Notes under the pieces: generated by a model
What the model was told of the DNA's origin: nothing
The model's database searches: none
What the model saw: only the letters and a program-made list of their open reading frames with translations
Made by a program: the position numbers and the translations under genes
Assembly: GCF_001895145.1 (NCBI RefSeq)
Contig: NZ_BDIR01000004.1
Coordinates: 124,001-188,000, forward strand
Direction of reading: 5' to 3'
Source: Arcobacter sp. LA11
GTDB lineage: Bacteria > Campylobacterota > Campylobacteria > Campylobacterales > Arcobacteraceae
Length of the DNA stretch: 64,000 nucleotides
Shown here: piece by piece, positions 33,719 through 42,885 of the stretch
Position numbering within the stretch: position 1 is the first letter of the stretch
Layout of the letters: each line of letters starts with the position of its first letter

Positions 33719-36313
33719 TTATTTACCTTCAGCAATAACATCTTTAGCGAATTTTTGTAAGATTCCACCATTTGTGTAAACATCAACTTCAGCAGAAGTA
33801 TCTAATCTACATAATACAGGGAATTTAACAACTTCACCATTTGCTCTAGTCATAACTACAGTTAAGTCACATCTAGGAGTAATTTCACCTTCAATATCAA
33901 AAGTTTCAGAACCATCAATAGCGTAAGTATGTCTAGTATCACCTTCTTTAAATTGTAATGGTAAAACACCCATTCCAACTAAGTTAGTTCTGTGAATTCT
34001 TTCAATTGATTCAGCAATTAATACTTCAACACCTGCAAGTCTAACACCTTTTGCAGCCCAGTCTCTTGATGAACCTTGACCGTAGTTAGTACCAGCTACA
34101 ATGATTAGTGGTTGCTTTCTTTGAGTATAAGTTTCAATTGCTTCCCACATTCTAGACTCAGTACCTTCTGGCATGATTTTAGTTAATGAACCTTGTTTTG
34201 TTTCACCATTTTCATCTTTAACCATTTCATTGTATAGTTTTGGATTTGCTAATGTAGCTCTTGAAGCTGTATGGTGATCTCCTCTGTGTGTTGCATAAGA
34301 GTTTAAGTCTTCAACAGGAAGACCTTTTTCTAAACAATACTCACCAGAAGCAGAACTTGGTAAGATAGCATTTGACGGAGATAAATGATCCGTTGTAATA
34401 TTATCAGGGAATACACCTAATGGTCTCATACCTTTAAGTGCTGGCATTTGCATATATTCATCTTCCCAGTAAGGAGGTTTATTAATATATGTAGAGTTTG
34501 TATTCCACTTATAGAATGGATCAATTTTAATATCACCTAAAGCTTCTCTTGCAAACATTGGATCATAAATGTCATTGTACATTTCAGGTCTTACACATGA
34601 TTTTTCAACAGCATTAATCTCTTCATCTGATGGCCATAAATCTTTTAATTTAATATCATTTCCATCTTTATCTTGTCCAAGAACATCATTTTCAATATCA
34701 AATCTAACAGTACCAGCTAATGCATATGCAATAACTAATGCAGGAGATGCTAAGAATGCTTCTTTTACGTATGGGTGGATTCTTCCATCAAAGTTTCTGT
34801 TTCCAGAAAGTACAGCAGTTGAATAAATATCTCTATCTACAACTTCTTGTTGAATTTTTGGATCTAATGCACCTGACATACCGTTACAAGTAGTACAAGC
34901 AAAACCAACAACACCGAATCCTAGTTTTTCCATTTCAGGTAATAATCCAGCTTCTTTTAAATAAACTTCAATTACTTTAGAACCTGGTGCTAATGAAGAC
35001 TTAACCCATGGCTTTCTTTCTAATCCAAGCTCGTTTGCTTTCTTAGCTAATAAACCAGCAGCGATAACATTTCTTGGGTTTGAAGTATTTGTACATGAAG
35101 TAATAGCAGCGATTAAAATACCACCATCAGGAATTAAATCACCTTCTTGAGTCCACTCTTTTACAATTCCTTCATCTTTTAAAGTTGAAGTTGGAACTAA
35201 TTTATGAGGTTTAGAAGGACCAGCTAATGATCTTTCAACTTTTGATAAATCAAATTCAATTGTTCTAGCATATGTAGCATTCTCGAATTGGTCTGCCCAT
35301 AATCCATTAGCTTTAGCATAAGCTTCAACTAATTTAACTTGCTCAGAATCTCTACCTGTTACAGTTAAGTAATCAATAGTTTGAGAATCAATAGCGAACA
35401 TACCAGCAGATGCACCATATTCAGGAGTCATATTTGCAATAGTAGCTCTATCACCTAAGTTAAGGTACTGGATTCCAGAACCGAAGAATTCTAAATATGC
35501 AGAGATAACATTGTTTTCTCTTAAGAATGAAGTCATAGCAAGTGCAATATCAGTTGCAGTAATACCTTCTGATCTAACACCAGTGATTTCAACACCAATG
35601 ATTTCTGGAACTCTCATATAAGATGGGTTACCTAACATTACGTTTTCAGCTTCTAATCCACCAACACCAACAGCGATAACACCAAGTGCATCAACGTGAG
35701 GAGTATGTGAGTCAGTACCAACTAATGTATCAGGAGATGCAATACCATCGATATTGTGAACAACTGGAGACATTTTTTCAAGGTTGATTTGGTGCATAAT
35801 ACCATTCCCTGGAGGAATAACATCAACGTTATTGAATGCTTCTTTAGTCCAGTTAATGAAGTGGAATCTATCTGCATTTCTTCTATCTTCAATATCTCTA
35901 TTTTTTTGGAATGCATCTGGATCAAATCCACCACACTCTACTGCTAATGAATGGTCAACGATTAATTGAGTAGGAACAACTGGGTTAACTTTATCAGGGT
36001 TTCCACCTTTTGAAGCTACAGCTTCTCTTAAACCTGCAAGGTCAACGAATGCAGTTAATCCTAAGATATCGTGACAGATAACTCTTGATGGAAACCAAGG
36101 GAAATCTTTGTCAGTTCTTTTTTCTATTAATTGAACTAGTGAATCTTTTAAGTCTGCACTAGGACATTTTCTAATTAAGTTTTCTGCTAATACTCTTGAA
36201 GTATAGTTAAGTTTTTCAAAAGAACCAGGAGTGATATCTTCTACAGCTGCTTTTACATCATAAAAGCTTGTATCGAAACCTTCTAGTTTTTTTAGATATT
36301 TTTCGTTTGTCAT
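33719..36313 (-). CDS. acnD: Fe/S-dependent 2-methylisocitrate dehydratase AcnD
   Basis: Dehydrates 2-methylcitrate to 2-methylaconitate, replacing PrpD in this version of the pathway. The 864 residues are aconitase-like: GTDSHTPHVDALGVIAVGVGG near residue 200, cluster ligand Cys in ITSCTNTSNP near residue 405, the CTTCNG pair near residue 475, and GTNYGQGSSRDWAAKG near residue 765. Association with prpF marks it as AcnD and distinguishes it from the general aconitase. It is separated from prpC by an intrinsic terminator-like hairpin, so its level may be set below that of prpBC. Confidence 0.95.
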   Translation of the reverse strand: MTNEKYLKKLEGFDTSFYDVKAAVEDITPGSFEKLNYTSRVLAENLIRKCPSADLKDSLVQLIEKRTDKDFPWFPSRVICHDILGLTAFVDLAGLREAVASKGGNPDKVNPVVPTQLIVDHSLAVECGGFDPDAFQKNRDIEDRRNADRFHFINWTKEAFNNVDVIPPGNGIMHQINLEKMSPVVHNIDGIASPDTLVGTDSHTPHVDALGVIAVGVGGLEAENVMLGNPSYMRVPEIIGVEITGVRSEGITATDIALAMTSFLRENNVISAYLEFFGSGIQYLNLGDRATIANMTPEYGASAGMFAIDSQTIDYLTVTGRDSEQVKLVEAYAKANGLWADQFENATYARTIEFDLSKVERSLAGPSKPHKLVPTSTLKDEGIVKEWTQEGDLIPDGGILIAAITSCTNTSNPRNVIAAGLLAKKANELGLERKPWVKSSLAPGSKVIEVYLKEAGLLPEMEKLGFGVVGFACTTCNGMSGALDPKIQQEVVDRDIYSTAVLSGNRNFDGRIHPYVKEAFLASPALVIAYALAGTVRFDIENDVLGQDKDGNDIKLKDLWPSDEEINAVEKSCVRPEMYNDIYDPMFAREALGDIKIDPFYKWNTNSTYINKPPYWEDEYMQMPALKGMRPLGVFPDNITTDHLSPSNAILPSSASGEYCLEKGLPVEDLNSYATHRGDHHTASRATLANPKLYNEMVKDENGETKQGSLTKIMPEGTESRMWEAIETYTQRKQPLIIVAGTNYGQGSSRDWAAKGVRLAGVEVLIAESIERIHRTNLVGMGVLPLQFKEGDTRHTYAIDGSETFDIEGEITPRCDLTVVMTRANGEVVKFPVLCRLDTSAEVDVYTNGGILQKFAKDVIAEGK

Positions 36314-36357
36314 ATTATTTATACCTATTAGTTTATTTGTTTTGAATTTATAGTAGT

Positions 36358-36396
36358 CTATAAAAAATAAAAGCCATCAAATACTTGATGGCTTTT
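36358..36396 (-). terminator. Terminator-like hairpin between prpC and acnD
   Basis: A 12-base-pair stem AAAAGCCATCAA / TTGATGGCTTTT with loop ATAC. On the minus strand it is followed by TATTTTTTATAG, a good T-run. It lies inside the prp cluster, after prpC and before acnD, so it probably acts as partial terminator or attenuator, or acnD has its own promoter. Confidence 0.8.
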
Positions 36397-36416
36397 AAGT
36401 CTTGAATAATCTGTGA

Positions 36417-37565
36417 TTATCCTCTTTCTGAGATAGGAACGAATTTTAAATCTTCTGGACCAGTGTAAGTAGCAGAAGGTCTAATGATTTTACCATCTTC
36501 TCTTTGCTCAATTACGTGTGCACCCCATCCAGTAACTCTTGAGATAATGAAAATTGGTGTAAACATATCTGTTGGAATTCCCATTTGGTTATAAGAAACT
36601 GCTGAGAACCAGTCAAGGTTAGGGAACATTTTTTTGTTATCCCACATGATTGTTTCAATTCTTTCAGCAACATCATACATTAATGTGTCGTTATTTTCGT
36701 TTGATAAATCTTCAGCAACTTTTTTAATTACTACGTTTCTTGGATCACAAGATGTGTAAACTGGGTGTCCAAATCCGATAATAATTTCTTTTTTAGCCAT
36801 TCTTTCTAAGATATCTTTTTCTGCTTCATCTGCTGAAGAGTATCTTTCTTGAATGTAGAATGCAACTTCATTTGCTCCACCATGCTTAGGACCTCTTAAT
36901 GCTCCAATTGAACCAGTAATACAAGAGAACATATCTGAATTAGTTCCAGCAATAACTCTTCCTGTAAATGTAGATGCATTAAACTCATGCTCTGCATATA
37001 AAATTAAAGATGTATGCATTGCTTTAACCCAAGATTCTCTTGGTTTTTCACCATGTAATAAGTGTAAGAAGTGACCACCAACTGAATCATCATCAGTTAC
37101 AACATCAATTCTCTTTCCATTATATGCATAGTGATACCAGTAACATAACATAGAAGCAAATGATGCCATTAATTTATCAACAATAGCTTGTGCTTCATCT
37201 TTTGGATGAGACTCATCTTCAGACATAATTGCTCCAAGAACTGAACAACCTGTTCTCATAACATCCATTGGGTGAGCTGTTTTTGGTAATTGCTCTAAAG
37301 CAATTTTAACACCTTCAGGAAGGTCTCTTAATCCTTGAAGTTTTGTTTTGTATGCATCTAATTCTGCTTGAGTTGGTAATTTACCATAAACGATTAAATA
37401 TGCAATTTCTTCAAATTCTGACTTGTCAGCAAATTCTAGAATATCATAACCTCTATAGTGTAGGTCATTTCCGCTTTTACCAACTGTACAGATAGCAGTA
37501 TTTCCTGCTGAATGTCCTGATAATGCAACTGATTTCTTTGGTTTAAATCCTGTAGTAGTACTCAT
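36417..37565 (-). CDS. prpC: 2-methylcitrate synthase
   Basis: Condenses propionyl-CoA with oxaloacetate. The 382 residues belong to the short citrate-synthase type: [19 protein letters not shown] near residue 35, [13 protein letters not shown] near residue 222 with the catalytic His, [12 protein letters not shown] near residue 265 with the second His, and the Asp in the [11 protein letters not shown]-to-MFTPIF region. The position between prpB and acnD fixes the assignment against an ordinary citrate synthase. Confidence 0.95.
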   Translation of the reverse strand: MSTTTGFKPKKSVALSGHSAGNTAICTVGKSGNDLHYRGYDILEFADKSEFEEIAYLIVYGKLPTQAELDAYKTKLQGLRDLPEGVKIALEQLPKTAHPMDVMRTGCSVLGAIMSEDESHPKDEAQAIVDKLMASFASMLCYWYHYAYNGKRIDVVTDDDSVGGHFLHLLHGEKPRESWVKAMHTSLILYAEHEFNASTFTGRVIAGTNSDMFSCITGSIGALRGPKHGGANEVAFYIQERYSSADEAEKDILERMAKKEIIIGFGHPVYTSCDPRNVVIKKVAEDLSNENNDTLMYDVAERIETIMWDNKKMFPNLDWFSAVSYNQMGIPTDMFTPIFIISRVTGWGAHVIEQREDGKIIRPSATYTGPEDLKFVPISERG

Positions 37566-37615
37566 AATAATCTCCTTTTCCCTAGTTAATTAAATTTTTT
37601 ATTTTACAGTTTTGT

Positions 37616-38500
37616 TTATTTTGATTTTCCCTGTGCAAACAGAGAATCCATTTTTTGCTCATAATCGTGGTAACCTAACATATCGTAAAGTTCCATTCTT
37701 GTTTGCATTAATTCTAAAGTACCTTCTTGTGTACCTTTTTCTCTTAAGTCTTGGTATACAGTTAAAGCAGCTTTGTTCATTGCTCTAAATGCTGATAATG
37801 GATAAAGAACCATTTCAATTCCAACTTGACCTAATTCTTCAGTTGTAAACATTGGAGTTGCACCGAACTCAGTAATATTTGCTAATACTGGAACACTCAT
37901 TTGGTCAGTAAATTCTTTATACTCTTTTAATGTATGAACTGCTTCAGCAAAAATTGCATCAGCTCCAGCTTCAACATATGCAAGTGCTCTTGCAACTGCA
38001 GCTTCTTGACCTTCAGATGCATGTGCATCAGTTCTAGCAATGATATAGAAATCAGGGTCTAATTGATTTTTAGCATCAACTGCAGCTCTAATTCTGTCAC
38101 ACATTTCTTCTGTAGATACTAACTCTTTATTTGGTCTGTGCCCACATCTTTTAGCAGCAACTTGATCTTCAATATGTAATCCAGCTGCTCCAGATCTAAT
38201 AAATTCTTTAACAGTTCTAGCAACATTAAACGCATGTCCCCAACCTGTATCAGCATCTACGATTAGCGGTGTATCACAAATAGAAGTAACTCTTCTAATA
38301 TCAATACATACATCTTCAATCATAGTCATACCTAAATCTGGTAAACCATATGATGCATTTGCAATTCCTCCACCTGATAGGTAGATTGCTTTATATCCAA
38401 CTTTTGTAGCTTGTAATGCTTGATAAGCATTAATTGTTCCTACAATTTGTAAAGGAGTTTCTTCAGCTAATGCTTCTCTAAATTTTTTACCTGCGCTCAT
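37616..38500 (-). CDS. prpB: 2-methylisocitrate lyase
   Basis: Splits 2-methylisocitrate into succinate and pyruvate, completing propionate breakdown. The 294 residues match Prp[18 protein letters not shown] near residue 42, [16 protein letters not shown] near residue 83 (Mg-binding Asp), and the active-site loop [13 protein letters not shown] near residue 120 with the catalytic Cys. It is the promoter-proximal prp gene, 50 bases ahead of prpC, and is divergent from the HTH regulator gene. Confidence 0.96.
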   Translation of the reverse strand: MSAGKKFREALAEETPLQIVGTINAYQALQATKVGYKAIYLSGGGIANASYGLPDLGMTMIEDVCIDIRRVTSICDTPLIVDADTGWGHAFNVARTVKEFIRSGAAGLHIEDQVAAKRCGHRPNKELVSTEEMCDRIRAAVDAKNQLDPDFYIIARTDAHASEGQEAAVARALAYVEAGADAIFAEAVHTLKEYKEFTDQMSVPVLANITEFGATPMFTTEELGQVGIEMVLYPLSAFRAMNKAALTVYQDLREKGTQEGTLELMQTRMELYDMLGYHDYEQKMDSLFAQGKSK

Positions 38501-38550
38501 ATATATCCTTCGTATTTTTTAGTGGTTTTTATTATACATGAGTTTGATAT

Positions 38551-38588
38551 AGTTGTATTGTATAGTTTTTGTTTTAGAAAATACAACT
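38551..38588. promoter_or_regulatory. Inverted repeat in the prpB/regulator divergent region
   Basis: AGTTGTATT and AATACAACT, 9-base arms with a 20-base spacer, lie between prpB and the divergent HTH gene. A further pair of similar words, GTACAAT at 38611 and 38641, follows. They are candidate binding sites for the neighbouring regulator. No experimental basis is available. Confidence 0.4.
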
Positions 38589-38677
38589 TTTTCTATCTTT
38601 GGTTTAATATGTACAATATTTGTTCTTATGTATTAAAATGGTACAATTCTTTTGAAAATATTAGTTAAGGCAGATAC

Positions 38678-39655
38678 ATGACATATAAAAATGGTATAGA
38701 GAAGTTTATAGAAATCTTTAAAAGATCTAATTTAAGTATATCAAAATTTGCATCATTAATACAAAAAGATAGAAGAACAGTGACATCATGGATAGATAAT
38801 ATATCTGATATCGAACCAAATGATGATGTAAAAGATAAAATTTGTAATATCTTTAGATATCCTGATTTTATTTGGGAAGATGGCTGTAGCGGGGAAGAGT
38901 TTATAAAATCAATTACTCAAATTCCTCAAAAAGAAGTTCGTATTATTGATGAAGATTATTATGGACGTTTAAAATATATTATGGAACTTGAAAAAAATAG
39001 AAGATTTGTAATTCAAGCACAATTTCCTGGTCCAATGTATAGAGATACAGCGGTAAAAAGAGTCTATAGAACAAAAACTTCCTCAGATATTGAAGAGTTA
39101 AAACAAGCAAGAATTGAGCAAATGCTTAGATACGATTATGATACAACGGAGTGGTATTCTATAAAATCTGTATTATCTTTCTGTTTTGCAACAATTGGTA
39201 ACTTTTATACAAAAGAAGAGAAAATAAAAATTTTAGAATTGATATATGAATTGTTTAATAACAACTATAATAAAAAGTTATTTTTGTTTGATTCATTTTC
39301 AAGGAAAATTTATGGAATGGAAACGACATACATATCTATTAATGTTAAGCAGAAGATCTTATTTTTTAAATCTCCAATAGAATCGGTGTTTATTGAAATA
39401 AGAAATAAAAATTTAGTTGAGAGAATGCATAAATACTACTCTTCTCCAGTTGAAGCTCCATCACATGTAAATTTTTTAGAATCAGTAAAAATTATAAAAA
39501 TTTTACAAGATGCTGTTATGTATAACAATAGTATACTTCAAACATATGAAACAATAAATCGAACTACAGATTATGGAGAACTTTTCTATCATAACCTAAG
39601 TATAGATTTACAAAAAGAAGTTTCTCAACCAAAACCTGGACAGAAAAGGAACTAG
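38678..39655 (+). CDS. HTH-domain protein divergent from prpB, candidate prp regulator
   Basis: A 325-residue protein. Residues 10-50 (LSISKFASLIQKDRRTVTSW) look like an Xre/Cro-type helix-turn-helix. The remaining 270 residues (for example FVIQAQFPGPMYRDTAVKRV near residue 108) resemble no family I know, and are not the sigma-54-type PrpR of Enterobacteria nor the GntR or MmgR type. Divergence from prpB with a shared 177-base region suggests it controls the 2-methylcitrate genes. It ends in a Gln/Pro-rich basic tail, 3 bases before the LysE gene. Confidence 0.65.
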   Translation: MTYKNGIEKFIEIFKRSNLSISKFASLIQKDRRTVTSWIDNISDIEPNDDVKDKICNIFRYPDFIWEDGCSGEEFIKSITQIPQKEVRIIDEDYYGRLKYIMELEKNRRFVIQAQFPGPMYRDTAVKRVYRTKTSSDIEELKQARIEQMLRYDYDTTEWYSIKSVLSFCFATIGNFYTKEEKIKILELIYELFNNNYNKKLFLFDSFSRKIYGMETTYISINVKQKILFFKSPIESVFIEIRNKNLVERMHKYYSSPVEAPSHVNFLESVKIIKILQDAVMYNNSILQTYETINRTTDYGELFYHNLSIDLQKEVSQPKPGQKRN

Positions 39656-39658
39656 TGT

Positions 39659-40291
39659 ATGGATTATACATTATATATAAATGAATTTTTGATTTTAGCT
39701 TCTGCACTTTTTTTAGCCCTTCTTGCTCCTGGCCCTGATTTTGCAATGATTTTAAAACAGAGTATTACATATGGGAAAAGAGCATCAATAGTTTCAAGTA
39801 TAGGAATAGGCTTAGGAATTTCTGTTCATGTTATTTATACAATACTTGGAATAGGACTTGTTATTTCTAAGTCTATTGTCTTATTTAATATAATCAAATA
39901 TTTAGGTGCTATGTACCTAATATATATAGGTTATAAAAGTTTAAGATCTAAAGGAATGCAGTTACAAACTGATAGCTTTTTGATTAAAAATGAAATAAGT
40001 GATACTAAATCTTTTATGATAGGTTTTTTATGTAATGCTCTAAATCCTAAAGCAACACTTTTCTTTTTATCTATGTTTACAGTTGTTGTTAGTATTGATA
40101 CTCCTATTTATATTCAATCACTTTATGGATTGTTTTGTATTTTTGCTACTATGTTTTGGTTTATAGGAACATCATTGATATTAAGTCAAAGAAAAGTTAG
40201 AGAGTTTTTTAACTCATTTGGAAAATGGTTTGATAGGGTAGTTGGAGTAGTATTAATTACTCTTGGGATAAAAGTTGCTTTAAGTAAATAA
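39659..40291 (+). CDS. LysE-family amino acid or metabolite exporter
   Basis: A 210-residue inner-membrane protein with about six hydrophobic segments. The N-terminal ASALFLALLAPGPDFAMILKQ with the GPD motif near residue 25 and the GFLCNALNPKATLFFLSMF segment near residue 120 are typical of the LysE/RhtB superfamily. The substrate is unknown. It is directly downstream of the HTH gene and 8 bases before the TetR gene, so a TetR-controlled export unit is possible. Confidence 0.88.
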   Translation: MDYTLYINEFLILASALFLALLAPGPDFAMILKQSITYGKRASIVSSIGIGLGISVHVIYTILGIGLVISKSIVLFNIIKYLGAMYLIYIGYKSLRSKGMQLQTDSFLIKNEISDTKSFMIGFLCNALNPKATLFFLSMFTVVVSIDTPIYIQSLYGLFCIFATMFWFIGTSLILSQRKVREFFNSFGKWFDRVVGVVLITLGIKVALSK

Positions 40292-40299
40292 GGAAAATA

Positions 40300-40872
40300 A
40301 TGACAACAAAAGAAAAGTTATTAGCAGTAACATTTGAAGAAATATATGAAAATGGATATTACTCAACATCTGTTGATAAAATACTAAAAAAAGCAAAAAT
40401 GAATAAAGGTTCTATGTATCATTATTTTAAATCAAAAAAAGAATTAGTATTAGCAGTAATTGATGCACATGTTTATGGGTATATTGATAAAAAGTATAGT
40501 GCTATATTAGATACTAAAGGAAGCTATATAGATTCTATGTTTAAAGTTTTAAAAAACCATGATAGTTTTAATTTCACTTTAGGATGTAGATTAAACTCAC
40601 TAGTTCAAGAACTTTCACATCATGATAAGGATTTTAAAGAAGCTTTAGAAAAGGTTTATATACATTTTGAACAAATTATAGAAAAAGTTTTAGAAAAAGC
40701 AAAAGAGAATAAAGAAATAAATCATCCAGATGTAAAGGCTTTATCAATATATGTTGTAGCCTCTATTGAAGGGTGTTTATCAACTGCTAAAAAATCTCAA
40801 GATGGTATTGTATTTGTTAGTTGTATGGAACAATTAGAGTTCTATTTTCAACAAATTAAAGTAAAAAATTAA
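40300..40872 (+). CDS. TetR/AcrR-family transcriptional repressor
   Basis: A 190-residue regulator. The HTH covers residues 10-50: FEEIYENGYYSTSVDKILKK followed by MNKGSMYHYFKSKKELVLAV, a textbook TetR helix-turn-helix. The rest is the all-helical ligand domain, containing a Cys in LGCRLNSLVQEL near residue 93 as in several TetR members. The gene directly follows the LysE exporter. Three palindromes starting 17 bases after it are its probable operators, controlling the micropeptide unit downstream and perhaps other genes. Confidence 0.92.
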   Translation: MTTKEKLLAVTFEEIYENGYYSTSVDKILKKAKMNKGSMYHYFKSKKELVLAVIDAHVYGYIDKKYSAILDTKGSYIDSMFKVLKNHDSFNFTLGCRLNSLVQELSHHDKDFKEALEKVYIHFEQIIEKVLEKAKENKEINHPDVKALSIYVVASIEGCLSTAKKSQDGIVFVSCMEQLEFYFQQIKVKN

Positions 40873-40888
40873 ATTTTTTCAAAAACCC

Positions 40889-40904
40889 TTGACTAATTAG
40901 TCAA
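40889..40904. promoter_or_regulatory. TetR operator 1
   Basis: TTGACTAATTAGTCAA, a perfect 16-base inverted repeat, is the first of three related palindromes between the TetR gene and the micropeptide gene. Confidence 0.8.
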
Positions 40905-40917
40905 AAATTGTTATAAT
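40889..40917 (+). promoter_or_regulatory. Canonical sigma-70 promoter overlapping operator 1
   Basis: TTGACT at 40889-40894 and TATAAT at 40912-40917 are spaced by exactly 17 bases, a near-consensus promoter and unusual for Campylobacterota, which usually lack -35 boxes. The -35 box lies inside the first palindrome, so repressor binding would block RNA polymerase. Confidence 0.8.
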
Positions 40918-40921
40918 ACTT

Positions 40922-40937
40922 TTGACTGATTAGTCAA
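40922..40937. promoter_or_regulatory. TetR operator 2
   Basis: TTGACTGATTAGTCAA, a 16-base inverted repeat with a one-base asymmetry at the centre, starts 33 bases after operator 1, just past the -10 box. Confidence 0.8.
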
Positions 40938-40959
40938 GATCTTCTTTCGTCTCAAAAAG

Positions 40960-40975
40960 TTGACTGATTAGTCAA
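40960..40975. promoter_or_regulatory. TetR operator 3
   Basis: TTGACTGATTAGTCAA, identical to operator 2 and starting 38 bases after it, ends 19 bases before the micropeptide start codon. Confidence 0.8.
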
Positions 40976-40994
40976 AAATTTTAAAGGATACAAA

Positions 40995-41087
40995 ATGAAA
41001 AAAATTATTGGAATAGTTGTTTTTGGTTTTTCTATGGCAACATTAGTAGTTATGATGTATACTCCTGGTTCAATATTTTATTCTTAA
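40995..41087 (+). CDS. 30-residue membrane peptide under triple-operator control
   Basis: Translated by hand: MKKIIGIVVFGFSMATLVVM, then MYTPGSIFYS. A Lys-Lys start and an 18-residue hydrophobic stretch suggest a single-pass inner-membrane peptide or a very short exported peptide. AAAGGATACAAA gives a good ribosome binding site. A near-consensus promoter and three palindromes stand directly upstream, so a real, tightly repressed gene is likely. It is not cotranscribed with an obvious larger gene; a hairpin follows 28 bases later. The function is unknown. Confidence 0.65.
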   Translation: MKKIIGIVVFGFSMATLVVMMYTPGSIFYS

Positions 41088-41111
41088 GATTGATTAAAAT
41101 ATAAAAAGTTT

Positions 41112-41158
41112 AATAGCTTTTATACTTTGCTAAGTAAAAAAGCTAGATGTAAAGCTAT
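41112..41158 (+). other. Overlapping inverted repeats after the micropeptide gene
   Basis: AGCTTTTATACTT can pair with AAGTAAAAAAGCT (12 of 13 positions, loop TGCT). Alternatively AATAGCTTT, sharing the same left arm, can pair with AAAGCTATT at 41150-41158. The two stems are mutually exclusive. There is no T-run, so this is either a weak transcript end or a structured 3' region. The rest of the gap to 41328 shows nothing clear. Confidence 0.4.
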
Positions 41159-41328
41159 TCAATATAGAACCAGATACTTAATATTCGCTCACATAATAAA
41201 TTTGTAATACCCACTTCTTAGTATAAATAGATACATGCTTGTTTTTTTCTATATATTACTTTAATTTCATTGTTTTTAATGTTATCATTTTGATAAGCAA
41301 ATAATAAGTTATAAAATAAAGGTAAAAG

Positions 41329-42258
41329 ATGAAAATAGTAATTTTAGACAGAGCAACATTAGGATTTGATATTGATGTTGATATTTTTAATAAACTAGGA
41401 GATGTAACTTCTTATGATGTTACATTTGAAAATCAAACTAAAAATAGAGTAAAAGATGCAGACATTGTAATTACAAATAAAGTTGTAATTTCAAGAGAAG
41501 TTATGGAAGATTCAAATTTAAAACTTATTTGTATAACTGCAACAGGTATGAATAATGTAGATTTAGAAGCTGCAAAAGAAAAGAATATTAAAGTTAAAAA
41601 TGTAGCTGGTTATTCTAGTTCAAGTGTTGCTCAACTATCTTTTGCGATGATTTTTCATTTTGTAGAAAAACTAAATTATTATAAAAACTATGTAGATGAA
41701 GGCAACTGGCAAAAGTCAGCAATCTTTACGCATATAGATAAACCTTTTTATGAACTTGATGGTAAAAGAGTTGGAGTAATTGGACTTGGTGATATAGGTT
41801 CAAACTTTGCAAAAAAAGCAGATGCTTTTGATTGTGAAGTAGTATATTATTCTACAAGTGGAAAAAACAATAATTCATCTTATAAAAGAGTTGAACTTGA
41901 TGAGTTGTTAAGTACTAGTGATATTATAAGTATACACTGCCCATTAAATGAAAATACACAAAATTTATTAAATTATGAAAATATGAATAAAATGAAAGAT
42001 GGAGCAATTTTATTAAACCTTGGTCGTGGTGGGATTATCAATGAAGAAGATTTAGCAAAAATTATTGATGAAAAAGAAATTTATGCAGGAATTGATGTAG
42101 TTGAAAAAGAACCAATAGAAGAATCAAATCCATTATTAAAAGTAAAAAATAAAGAGCAATTAGTTTTAACACCACATATTGGATGGGCTTCAATTGAAGC
42201 TAGGACTAGACTTATAAATTTGGTTGCTCAAAATATAAGAGATTTTATTGCTAAATAA
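41329..42258 (+). CDS. NAD-dependent D-2-hydroxyacid dehydrogenase
   Basis: A 309-residue oxidoreductase that reduces a 2-keto acid, such as hydroxypyruvate or glyoxylate, to the D-2-hydroxyacid. The dinucleotide loop is GVIGLGDIGSNFAKKADAF near residue 147. The catalytic set follows: Arg in LNLGRGGIINEEDL near residue 228, Glu in VVEKEPIEESNPL near residue 259 and His in LTPHIGWAS near residue 280. The ribosome site is AAAGGTAAAAG. It is monocistronic. The exact substrate cannot be read from the sequence. Confidence 0.9.
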   Translation: MKIVILDRATLGFDIDVDIFNKLGDVTSYDVTFENQTKNRVKDADIVITNKVVISREVMEDSNLKLICITATGMNNVDLEAAKEKNIKVKNVAGYSSSSVAQLSFAMIFHFVEKLNYYKNYVDEGNWQKSAIFTHIDKPFYELDGKRVGVIGLGDIGSNFAKKADAFDCEVVYYSTSGKNNNSSYKRVELDELLSTSDIISIHCPLNENTQNLLNYENMNKMKDGAILLNLGRGGIINEEDLAKIIDEKEIYAGIDVVEKEPIEESNPLLKVKNKEQLVLTPHIGWASIEARTRLINLVAQNIRDFIAK

Positions 42259-42337
42259 ATGAAGAATTTATTTTTTATAAATGATATAAATTTATATATA
42301 TATTATAATATAATTATTTATATTTAAAAGGAAAGAA

Positions 42338-42862
42338 ATGTCGAATTATGATGATTTTACAGCTAATGATATTTTTCAAAAAGATAAAGATCATAATACT
42401 ATTTATTTAAGAAAAGATACTGCTTATATAATAAATGACAATTTGAAGAAAAAAAGATTACAAGATTTAGAAGGGTATCGATATTTTTTTCAAAAAAAGG
42501 TAAGCTTTTTTCTTTCATATATATTTGTAGGGATACCTCTTGGTGGATTTATACACAGTTATTACTTTAAAGAGATAAATGAGTTTCTTATTTATTTTAT
42601 AATTGGATTAATATTACATTTATTATTGTTATATATGTATAATAATAAACTAACTACGGTGTTAAAAGATTGCGAAATTATAAATGATCATTCTCTTATT
42701 AAAGAAATTGTTTTTAATGACATAGAAAAGAACAAAGTAAAAAAAGAACCTTTTCTAAAAAAAGTTAAGGATAGTACTCCTGATATGAATGTTTTCCATA
42801 TTGTAGTCTTTTTGCTTATTGCTTTACCTTTTATTCTTTTTGTCCTATCATTGATTCTATAA
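42338..42862 (+). CDS. Unknown integral membrane protein
   Basis: A 174-residue protein with three hydrophobic segments at about residues 50-72 (FFLSYIFVGIPLGGFIHSYY), 78-98 (FLIYFIIGLILHLLLLYMY) and 150-173 (VVFLLIALPFILFVLSLIL). The N-terminal 45 residues are polar and cytoplasmic in appearance. A good ribosome site (AAAAGGAAAGAA) precedes the ATG. No family is recognised. It lies between the dehydrogenase and recQ, with only 23 bases to recQ. Confidence 0.65.
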   Translation: MSNYDDFTANDIFQKDKDHNTIYLRKDTAYIINDNLKKKRLQDLEGYRYFFQKKVSFFLSYIFVGIPLGGFIHSYYFKEINEFLIYFIIGLILHLLLLYMYNNKLTTVLKDCEIINDHSLIKEIVFNDIEKNKVKKEPFLKKVKDSTPDMNVFHIVVFLLIALPFILFVLSLIL

Positions 42863-42885
42863 TATAATTTTTATTAATTCAATCT

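Noticed and set aside
40995-41087. The two 30-residue membrane peptides (16660 and 40995) as copies of one family
   Set aside because: Sequences show no clear similarity beyond hydrophobicity, and the upstream palindromes differ.
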